Positions 57,872-64,000 of a stretch of 64,000 nucleotides of DNA are shown in pieces. The stretch comes from Pseudomonas cuatrocienegasensis. Its GTDB lineage: Bacteria > Pseudomonadota > Gammaproteobacteria > Pseudomonadales > Pseudomonadaceae. Location of the stretch: NCBI RefSeq assembly GCF_900110925.1, contig NZ_FOFP01000005.1, positions 6,581-70,580 of the forward strand. The letters are read 5' to 3'. The position numbers and the translations under genes are program-made. Below the pieces are notes generated by a model that made no database searches, was not told the DNA's origin, and worked only from the letters and a program-made list of their open reading frames with translations. Numbering within the stretch: position 1 is the first letter of the stretch; the number at the start of each line of letters is the position of its first letter.

Positions 57872-58552
57872 ATGAGTAACAACCTGCTACTGATCGACGA
57901 TGATGTCGAGCTCTGCGAGCTGCTTAGCCACTGGCTGACCCAGGAAGGCTTCAGCATCACTGCTTGCCATGACGGCCAGAGTGCGCGCCAGGCACTGGGC
58001 GGCCCGGCACCTGACGCCGTGGTGCTGGATGTCATGCTGCCCGACGGCAGCGGCCTGGAACTGCTCAAGCAATTGCGTAGCGACCATCCGGAGTTGCCCG
58101 TGCTGATGCTCTCGGCTCGCGGGGAGCCGCTGGACCGTATTCTTGGCCTGGAGCTGGGCGCCGATGACTACCTGGCAAAGCCCTGCGACCCCCGCGAGCT
58201 GACCGCCCGCCTACGCGCGGTACTGCGCCGCAGCGCGCCACCTGCGGTCTCCAGCCAACTGGAACTGGCCGACTTATGCTTCAGCCCAGCGCGCGGTGTA
58301 GTCAGTATCGGCGAGCACGAGGTACTGCTGACACTGTCTGAAAGCCGTGTGCTCGAAGCCCTGTTGCGCCAGCCCGGTGAGCCGGTGGACAAACAAGCCC
58401 TCGCGCAACTGGCATTGGGCCGTAAGCTGACACTCTACGACCGCAGCCTGGACATGCACGTCAGCAACCTGCGCAAGAAGCTTGGCCCCCACCCCGATGG
58501 TCGCCCGCGCATCCTCGCATTGCGCAGCCGTGGCTATTACTACAGCGCCTGA
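57872..58552 (+). CDS. cpxR: CpxR-type OmpR-family response regulator
   Basis: A 226-residue regulator with a receiver domain (phosphoacceptor Asp53 in VVLDVML, Lys in YLAKPCDPREL) and a winged-helix DNA-binding domain with DMHVSNLRKKLGPHPDGRPR. Corresponds to PA3204 of P. aeruginosa, where cpxR, cpxP and cpxA follow each other. A REP palindrome follows directly. Confidence 0.92.
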   Translation: MSNNLLLIDDDVELCELLSHWLTQEGFSITACHDGQSARQALGGPAPDAVVLDVMLPDGSGLELLKQLRSDHPELPVLMLSARGEPLDRILGLELGADDYLAKPCDPRELTARLRAVLRRSAPPAVSSQLELADLCFSPARGVVSIGEHEVLLTLSESRVLEALLRQPGEPVDKQALAQLALGRKLTLYDRSLDMHVSNLRKKLGPHPDGRPRILALRSRGYYYSA

Positions 58553-58579
58553 GAGGGATGGCTCGGACCATCTGGCTAT

Positions 58580-58640
58580 TGTAGGAGCGAATTTATTCGC
58601 GATAGATGTCGTGAATTTCGCGAATAAATTCGCTCCTACA
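58580..58640. repeat. REP palindrome between cpxR and cpxP
   Basis: TGTAGGAGCGAATTTATTCG with CG is followed, 17 bases later, by its exact 22-base reverse complement ending CTCCTACA. The stem could separate cpxR transcripts from those of cpxP and cpxA. Confidence 0.88.
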
Positions 58641-58663
58641 GGATGGCTGTAACAGACCTAGCC

Positions 58664-58679
58664 TTTACCCAAGCTTTAC
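58664..58679 (-). promoter_or_regulatory. Candidate CpxR box upstream of cpxP
   Basis: TTTAC-N6-TTTAC (on the minus strand GTAAA-N6-GTAAA) lies about 85 bases before the cpxP ATG, within a perfect CTTTACCCA direct repeat 11 bases apart. It matches the CpxR consensus of GTAAA pairs spaced 4-8 bases. Autoregulation of the cpxP-cpxA unit is inferred. Confidence 0.65.
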
Positions 58680-58762
58680 CCAGGCCTGACCGCCCTTGAC
58701 CTTGACCGCCCTAGACTGAGCACATCCGGTAAATGACCGGTTTCGAGACAAGGAGAGACACC

Positions 58763-59173
58763 ATGCGCAAGATTCTTACCGCTGCTCTGCTGGCCCTGAC
58801 CCTGCCTACCCTCGCAATGGCCATGCCCGATGCCGGCCCGCGCCACGGTGGTGACCATGGCGGGCGGATGTTCAAAGAGCTGGACCTGAGCAAGGAACAG
58901 CACCGCGAATTTCGCAAACTCATGGGCGAGCAGATGAAGAGCCGCCACGAGATCAGCAAACGCTACCTCGATAAGCTGCCGGCTGCCGAAAAGCAGGCTA
59001 TGCAGGATGAGCTCAAGGCCTCTCAGGCCAAGCAACAGGCCGCCATGCGTGACCTGCTCAAACCCGAGCAGCAGAAAGCCTTCGACGAGCACCTGAAGAA
59101 AATGGCAGAACGCCGCGCTGAACGTGCCGAGTTCAAAGCCTGGAAAGAACAGCAGGCCAGCAAAACCCAGTAA
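58763..59173 (+). CDS. cpxP: CpxP/Spy-family periplasmic protein
   Basis: A 136-residue protein with a signal peptide (ILTAALLALTLPTLAMA), a His/Gly segment (RHGGDHGG, possible metal binding) and helical Spy/CpxP repeats with LxxxQ motifs (LDLSKEQHREFRKL; LLKPEQQKAFDEHLKKM). CpxP restrains the CpxA sensor. ATG at 58763 with AGGAG. A candidate CpxR box stands upstream. Confidence 0.9.
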   Translation: MRKILTAALLALTLPTLAMAMPDAGPRHGGDHGGRMFKELDLSKEQHREFRKLMGEQMKSRHEISKRYLDKLPAAEKQAMQDELKASQAKQQAAMRDLLKPEQQKAFDEHLKKMAERRAERAEFKAWKEQQASKTQ

Positions 59174-59193
59174 ATGGGCTGAGCACTCCCCCG

Positions 59194-59227
59194 ACCCGTC
59201 CCGCCTCCCGGTGTGACGGGTTTTGTT
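59194..59227 (+). terminator. Terminator-like hairpin between cpxP and cpxA
   Basis: ACCCGTC and GACGGGT flank a 14-base loop, then TTTTGTT. It could end most cpxP transcripts and leave a lower level of reading into cpxA. Confidence 0.7.
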
Positions 59228-59257
59228 CGTTAAACCCTCAGCCAAGAAGAGGTTTTC

Positions 59258-60586
59258 ATGCGTTCATTGTTCTGGCGAATCCTGGCCAGTTTCTGGCTGG
59301 CCATCGCCGTAGTCGCCGGCCTGTCAATGCTGTTGGGCCGCGCCATGAATCAGGACGCCTGGATTCTCAGCCGCCACCCGGCTCTGGACAACCTCGCCGA
59401 GCGCTGGACGAAAGCCTACGAGACCCAAGGCCCGGCTGCTGGCCAAGCCATTCTGGAGCGGCGCAAGCGCGAGGCACGTATCGATATCCAGGTGCTGGAC
59501 GACAACGGCCAGCCGCTGGTCAAGGGGACTTTCCCGCCCCGTGCCGCAGCCTTCGAGGCACGCCAGCAGAATCGCCGCCTGCCCTGGCGGCGCCTGACCG
59601 CCGATTACACCAGCCCAGAGAGCGGCGAAACCTACCTGTTCATCTACCGTATTCCCATGCCAGAGCTGGATGCCTGGCACCGCGGCAGCCTGTTCTGGCC
59701 CCTCAGCGCTCTGGGCATCGCCCTGGTAGTACTGACCCTGTTCAGCCTGCTGCTGACCCTGTCGATCACCCGCCCGCTCAATCGCCTGCGCGGCGCCGTG
59801 CATGACCTGGGGCAGACGGCTTATCAGCAGAACAGTCTGGCGCGCCTGTCACGACGACGCGACGAACTGGGCGTGCTGGCCACCGATTTCAACCGCATGG
59901 GCGCACGCCTGCAGGATTTGATCAGCAGCCAGCGCCAACTGTTGCGCGATGTCTCCCATGAACTGCGCTCACCCCTGGCACGTCTGCGCATCGCCCTGGC
60001 CCTGGCCGAACGTGCCGAGCCGGCCGAGCGCGCGCTGCTGTGGCCGCGCCTAAGCCGCGAATGCGACCGCCTGGAGGCCTTGATCAGTGAAATTCTTGCC
60101 CTGGCCCGCCTGGATGCCGACAGTGGCGCATCCAGCCAAGTGGACCTGCCGGGCATGCTGGCGCGCCTGCAGAGCGAAATGCCCCAGGCATTTCCTGGCC
60201 AACGCATCGAGCTGCAACTCGAACCCGGCCTGCACCTGACGGGCTGGCCGGATATGCTCGAACGTGCATTGGACAACCTGCTGCGCAACGCCTTGCGCTT
60301 CAACCCAGCCGAACAACCCGTCGTGCTCAGCGCCAGCCGCGACGCCGGGCAGTTACGCCTGAGCGTCCGCGATCATGGGCCTGGTGTAGCCAGTGAACAC
60401 CTGCAACGCCTTGGCGAGCCCTTCTTCCGCGCGCCCGGCCAGACGGCTCCGGGGCACGGCTTAGGTTTAGCCATCAGCCGCCGCGCCGCCGAGCGCCATG
60501 GCGGTCGTCTGGAACTGGCCAATCACCCCGATGGCGGTTTTATCGCCAGCCTGGTATTGCCGCTTACTCCGGCACTTGGGCAGTAA
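59258..60586 (+). CDS. cpxA: CpxA-type sensor histidine kinase
   Basis: A 442-residue kinase with two membrane helices (about residues 8-26 and 148-170), a periplasmic domain, a HAMP domain, phosphoacceptor His in VSHELRSPLARLRIAL, N box LLRNALRFNP, and G boxes DHGPGVA and GHGLGLAIS. Corresponds to PA3206. AAGAGG precedes the ATG. Five bases from the convergent ydjA stop. Confidence 0.93.
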   Translation: MRSLFWRILASFWLAIAVVAGLSMLLGRAMNQDAWILSRHPALDNLAERWTKAYETQGPAAGQAILERRKREARIDIQVLDDNGQPLVKGTFPPRAAAFEARQQNRRLPWRRLTADYTSPESGETYLFIYRIPMPELDAWHRGSLFWPLSALGIALVVLTLFSLLLTLSITRPLNRLRGAVHDLGQTAYQQNSLARLSRRRDELGVLATDFNRMGARLQDLISSQRQLLRDVSHELRSPLARLRIALALAERAEPAERALLWPRLSRECDRLEALISEILALARLDADSGASSQVDLPGMLARLQSEMPQAFPGQRIELQLEPGLHLTGWPDMLERALDNLLRNALRFNPAEQPVVLSASRDAGQLRLSVRDHGPGVASEHLQRLGEPFFRAPGQTAPGHGLGLAISRRAAERHGGRLELANHPDGGFIASLVLPLTPALGQ

Positions 60587-60591
60587 AAGCT

Positions 60592-61155
60592 TTACGCAGA
60601 CGGCCAGGCGCTGACGAAGTCCTCGATGACCGCCTGGGGCGCTGTGCGCGGTTCACGCTCCGGGGTACCGATATAGAGAAAGCCCAGGTTCTGCTCGCCG
60701 TCACCCAATCCAAGCCCGGCATTGACCCAGGCGTCATAGGCCATGTCGCCGGTGCGCCAGACCGCGCCGAGCCCTTGTGCATGGGCCGCCAGCAGCATGC
60801 CATGGGCCGCACAGCCCACCGCCAGCACCTGCTCCTGGGTCGGCACCTTGGCATGCGCCTGGGTGCGGGCAATCACCACTACCAGTAGAGGGGCCCGCAG
60901 CGGCATGTTGCGGGCTTTATTCAGCGCCTCCTCGGCAGTCTGCGGATTCTTGCGCAACAACGCTTCGGCAAAGAGCTCGCCCAGTTGCTCACGCGCCTCA
61001 CCCTCGATAGTCAGAAAACGCCAGGGCCGCAGTTGACCATGATCAGGCGCGCGCAGCGCAGCACGAAACAGCTGTTCGCGCTGTGCGGCATCCGGCGCCG
61101 GTTCGCACAGGCGAGGAACGGAAACGCGGTTGATCAGGGCATCGAGGGCATCCAT
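60592..61155 (-). CDS. ydjA: YdjA-type nitroreductase family protein
   Basis: A 187-residue flavin-dependent (FMN) protein. APDHGQLRPWRFLTIEG and GLGAVWRTGDMAYD are typical of YdjA, which is a minimal nitroreductase. Substrate unknown. Convergent with cpxA. ATG at 61155. Confidence 0.93.
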   Translation of the reverse strand: MDALDALINRVSVPRLCEPAPDAAQREQLFRAALRAPDHGQLRPWRFLTIEGEAREQLGELFAEALLRKNPQTAEEALNKARNMPLRAPLLVVVIARTQAHAKVPTQEQVLAVGCAAHGMLLAAHAQGLGAVWRTGDMAYDAWVNAGLGLGDGEQNLGFLYIGTPEREPRTAPQAVIEDFVSAWPSA

Positions 61156-61236
61156 CGGCCTACTCCAGACAGGTCAAAAGCGCAGTGTAGAGCCTGTCTC
61201 ACTGCGCTTGGGAGAAAAACCGTACATCGCGCGCGC

Positions 61237-61596
61237 TCAGGCCACGCGCTCAGGCGCTACATGAGGCTGCAAAGGCGGCAGTCCATGGGCCTTGCGCGCC
61301 TCATCGCAATGCGGATTGTGCTCGCCGTTGACCCAGGAAGCCTCGAACTCCCTGCACGTACTGGAGCGCTGTTCGTACAGGGTGCAGCGCACACCCTGAC
61401 CAACATCGCCAAGCAAGGCCGTACAGCGTACCGGCTTGTGCTCGGTGCCACGCATGGCCACCCGATGCGGGGTGATCAGTACTACCTGCTCATCCGGCAC
61501 GCAGCCACCGGCCGATTGGCACTCACCCCAGAAGAAGGACACACGAAAATGCGCGCAGCAGGCGCCGCACGTAAGACAAGGATTGCTTTCGGACAT
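61237..61596 (-). CDS. YkgJ-family cysteine cluster protein
   Basis: A 119-residue protein with CLTCGACCAHF at residues 7-17 and further cysteines (CQSAGGC, RCTLYEQRSSTCREFE) fitting the putative zinc- or iron-chelating CxxCxxCC family. Function unknown. ATG at 61596 is preferred; the frame is open 17 codons upstream. Confidence 0.9.
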   Translation of the reverse strand: MSESNPCLTCGACCAHFRVSFFWGECQSAGGCVPDEQVVLITPHRVAMRGTEHKPVRCTALLGDVGQGVRCTLYEQRSSTCREFEASWVNGEHNPHCDEARKAHGLPPLQPHVAPERVA

Positions 61597-61774
61597 GATT
61601 AGGGTCTGTTGACGTTTCGTTGCACGCCGCGTTGCTGCGCAACCCATAGGGCCGGCACCTGGCGGCTATTCTATGCAGCGCCATGGCGTTGTAAAGCCCC
61701 GTATGTTCGCGGTTTACAGCGCCATTGACGCAGGTAGAATGGCGCCCTTTATCGCCCCTTCGCGAGCTTTGCTC

Positions 61775-63229
61775 ATGGCCTTGCCGACGCTACGCATTAT
61801 CGGTTTCATCCTCGGCATCTTTCTCATCACGCTGGCTGTGAGCATGCTGATCCCCATGTTCACGCTTATGGTCTATGAGCGCACCGACGACATCGGCGCC
61901 TTCCTCTGGTCGAGCCTGATCACAGCGGTGACCGGCCTCGTCCTGCTCGCCAGCGGACGCCCGCAGAACGCCCAATTGCGCCCGCGCGACATGTACCTGC
62001 TGACCACCGGCAGCTGGCTGGTGGTGTGCATTTTTGCGGCCTTGCCGATGATGCAGATCCAGCACATGAGCTATACCGATGCCTTCTTCGAAACCATGTC
62101 GGGGATCACCACCACCGGCTCGACGGTCTTGGTCGGTCTCGATCATGCGTCACCAGGCCTGCTGATCTGGCGCTCGATGCTGCACTGGCTGGGCGGTATC
62201 GGTTTTATCGGCATGGCCGTGGCCATCCTGCCGTTGCTGCGCGTAGGTGGTATGCGCCTGTTCCAGACCGAGTCCTCCGACTGGGGTGAAAAGGTCATGC
62301 CGCGCTCGCACATGGCGGCCAAGTTCATCCTGTTCATCTACATCGCCTTCACCCTGCTCGGCACCCTGGCATTCTGGCTGGCCGGCATGAGCGGTTTCGA
62401 CGCCCTAAACCATGCGATGGCATCGATTTCCACCGGCGGCTTCTCCACCTCCGACCAATCTCTGGCCAATTGGACTCAACCCGCCGTGCATTGGGTTGCC
62501 GTGGTGTTCATGATGATCGGCGCCCTGCCCTTCACACTGTACGTGGCCACCCTGCGCGGCAATCGTCAAGCGCTGCTGCGCGATCATCAGGTACGCGGCT
62601 TCGTCGGTATGCTGGTACTGACCTGGCTGATATTTGGCAGCTGGCTGTGGCTGAACTCCGATTACGCCTGGCTGGACGCCTTTCGCATCGTTGCAGTCAA
62701 TGTCACCTCAGTAGTCACCACCACCGGCTTTGCCTTGGGCGACTACACTCAGTGGGGCAGTTTCGCGGTACTGATGTTCTTCTACCTGACGTTTGTCGGC
62801 GGCTGCTCGGGTTCTACGGCCGGCGGTTTGAAGATTTTTCGTTTTCAGGTCGCCTATGTCCTGCTCAAGGCCAGCCTGCAGCAGTTGGTGCACCCGCGCG
62901 CGGTAATCAAGCAGCAGTACAACCACCACAACCTGGATGAGGATATCGTCCGCTCGCTGATCACCTTTTCGTTCTTCTTCACCATCACCATCGGCATCAT
63001 CGCCCTGGCCCTGACCCTTACCGGCCTGGACTGGGTCACCGCCCTGACCGGCGCGGCCACCGCGGTGTGTAACGTTGGCCCAGGCTTAGGCCCAATCATC
63101 GGCCCGGCCGGCAACTTCGCCAGCCTGCCGGACTCAGCCAAGTGGATTCTCACCGCTGGCATGCTGCTCGGGCGCCTGGAAATTCTCACTGTACTGGTGC
63201 TGTTCACCCGCGCCTTCTGGAAACACTGA
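61775..63229 (+). CDS. trkH: TrkH, potassium uptake protein (copy 1)
   Basis: A 484-residue K+ channel-like subunit of the Trk system that works with TrkA. Four selectivity-loop regions such as SGITTTGSTVLVGLD, ASISTGGFSTSDQSL, NVTSVVTTTGFALGDY and ATAVCNVGPGLGP are seen among about ten to twelve membrane segments. ATG at 61775 (MALPTLRIIGF) gives the usual length; the open frame starts 34 codons upstream. No clear ribosome site. Confidence 0.95.
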   Translation: MALPTLRIIGFILGIFLITLAVSMLIPMFTLMVYERTDDIGAFLWSSLITAVTGLVLLASGRPQNAQLRPRDMYLLTTGSWLVVCIFAALPMMQIQHMSYTDAFFETMSGITTTGSTVLVGLDHASPGLLIWRSMLHWLGGIGFIGMAVAILPLLRVGGMRLFQTESSDWGEKVMPRSHMAAKFILFIYIAFTLLGTLAFWLAGMSGFDALNHAMASISTGGFSTSDQSLANWTQPAVHWVAVVFMMIGALPFTLYVATLRGNRQALLRDHQVRGFVGMLVLTWLIFGSWLWLNSDYAWLDAFRIVAVNVTSVVTTTGFALGDYTQWGSFAVLMFFYLTFVGGCSGSTAGGLKIFRFQVAYVLLKASLQQLVHPRAVIKQQYNHHNLDEDIVRSLITFSFFFTITIGIIALALTLTGLDWVTALTGAATAVCNVGPGLGPIIGPAGNFASLPDSAKWILTAGMLLGRLEILTVLVLFTRAFWKH

Positions 63230-63234
63230 CCCGC

Positions 63235-64000
63235 ATGGCTGTGCCGACGCTTCGCATCATTGCCTTTGTCAACGGCATCTTCCTGATCACCCTGGCGATC
63301 AGCATGCTGGTGCCGATGCTCACCCTGGTGCTTTTTGATCGCGCCACTGAGCTCAACGGCTTTCTCTGGTCGAGCCTGATCACCTTTGTCGCGGGCCTGG
63401 CGATGATCATCCAGGGCCGCCCGCAGGATGTGCAGCTGCGCCCGCGTGACATGTACATGCTGACGGTCTCCAGCTGGCTGCTGGTGTGCCTGTTCGCCGC
63501 GCTGCCGTTCATGCTCAGCCAGCGCATGGATCTGACCGACGCCATATTCGAGAGCATGTCCGGCATCACCGCCACCGGCGCCACCGTGCTAAGCGGCCTG
63601 GACAGCATGTCGCCGGGCATCCTGATGTGGCGTTCGCTGCTGCACTGGCTCGGCGGTATCGGCTTTATCGCCATGGCCGTGGCCATTCTGCCCATGCTGC
63701 GCATCGGTGGTATGCGCCTGTTCCAGACCGAGTCCTCGGATCGCTCGGAAAAGGTCATGCCGCGCTCGCACATGGTCGCCAAGTACATGATCGTGGCCTA
63801 CCTGGGCCTGAGCATGGCCGGTTGCCTGGCATTCTGGCTGGCTGGCATGAACCTGTTCGATGCCATCAACCACACCATGTCAGCCATCGCCACCGGCGGC
63901 TATTCGACCTCGGACCTGTCCCTGGCGAAATGGCAGCAACCGGCCGTGCACTGGGTCGCGGTGGTGGTGATGATTCTCGGCAGCCTGCCGTTTGTGCTTT
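63235..64000 (+). CDS. trkH: TrkH, potassium uptake protein (copy 2, cut by window end)
   Basis: An open frame from ATG at 63235, five bases after copy 1, to the window end (255 codons). MAVPTLRIIAFVNGIFLITL is very like copy 1, as are the first loop SGITATGATVLSGLD and the second loop SAIATGGYSTSDLSL. A second TrkH subunit in the same operon is likely. The missing C-terminal half cannot be judged. Confidence 0.92.
   Translation, partial: MAVPTLRIIAFVNGIFLITLAISMLVPMLTLVLFDRATELNGFLWSSLITFVAGLAMIIQGRPQDVQLRPRDMYMLTVSSWLLVCLFAALPFMLSQRMDLTDAIFESMSGITATGATVLSGLDSMSPGILMWRSLLHWLGGIGFIAMAVAILPMLRIGGMRLFQTESSDRSEKVMPRSHMVAKYMIVAYLGLSMAGCLAFWLAGMNLFDAINHTMSAIATGGYSTSDLSLAKWQQPAVHWVAVVVMILGSLPFVL

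Overview
The window is chromosomal DNA from a Pseudomonas species (Gammaproteobacteria). The order rpsA-ihfB-wzz ... wbpL-wbpM, and cmk / tyrA-aroA / hisC / pheA / serC / gyrA / mtnA / mtaD / ubiG / mupP / yciK, is the order remembered for P. aeruginosa and relatives. Further support comes from the many Pseudomonas-type REP palindromes (GTAGGAGC... / ...GCTCCTAC), the tyrA-aroA fusion, and Thr83 with an acidic C-terminal tail in GyrA. Species cannot be fixed from sequence alone.

Left flank (1-7712, minus strand): pqqF, a Na+/Ca2+ antiporter, an unrecognised 158-aa protein, a CynX-type MFS transporter, a short-chain dehydrogenase and a DUF2784 membrane protein, with REP elements between them.

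O-antigen locus (about 7756-30490, minus strand, bounded by ihfB and wbpM): transcription runs wzz, wzz, a beta-CASP nuclease, wbpO, wbpP, rmlB, rmlA, fdtA, fdtC, fdtB, wzx, glycosyltransferase, wzy, acyltransferase, two glycosyltransferases, wbpV, wbpL, a NeuD/PglD-like acetyltransferase and wbpM. WbpP and WbpO should give UDP-GalNAcA. RmlA, RmlB and FdtABC should give dTDP-Fuc3NAc or dTDP-Qui3NAc (rmlC and rmlD are absent). WbpM and WbpV should give UDP-QuiNAc or UDP-FucNAc, which WbpL would load on undecaprenyl phosphate. One initiator plus three glycosyltransferases fits a roughly tetrasaccharide repeat, exported by Wzx, polymerised by Wzy and length-controlled by two Wzz paralogues. The part from about 11.5 to 19 kb is markedly AT-rich, suggesting horizontal exchange.

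REP factory (30855-32644): a REP-associated tyrosine transposase (RAYT) lies between two tandem arrays of about 110-bp REP-pair units. REP elements are scattered over the rest of the window, and one sits inside the rmlB coding sequence.

Housekeeping block (32645-48583): rpsA, cmk, tyrA-aroA, hisC, cysC, pheA, serC and gyrA run on the minus strand, with cysC an unexpected member of an amino-acid operon. mtnA and mtaD (methylthioadenosine salvage) diverge, followed by ubiG and mupP.

Right part (48688-64000): yciK, a GGEEF diguanylate cyclase preceded by a perfect palindrome, rluB, a DUF1289 protein, scpB-scpA-trpS, a YciO/Sua5 protein, the PHP-domain nuclease gene rnm, yciI, a coiled-coil membrane protein, a Cpx-type envelope stress system (cpxR, cpxP, cpxA) with a candidate CpxR box, a ydjA nitroreductase, a YkgJ-type cysteine-cluster protein, and two tandem trkH genes, the second cut by the window edge. 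No rRNA, tRNA, CRISPR array or prophage was seen.
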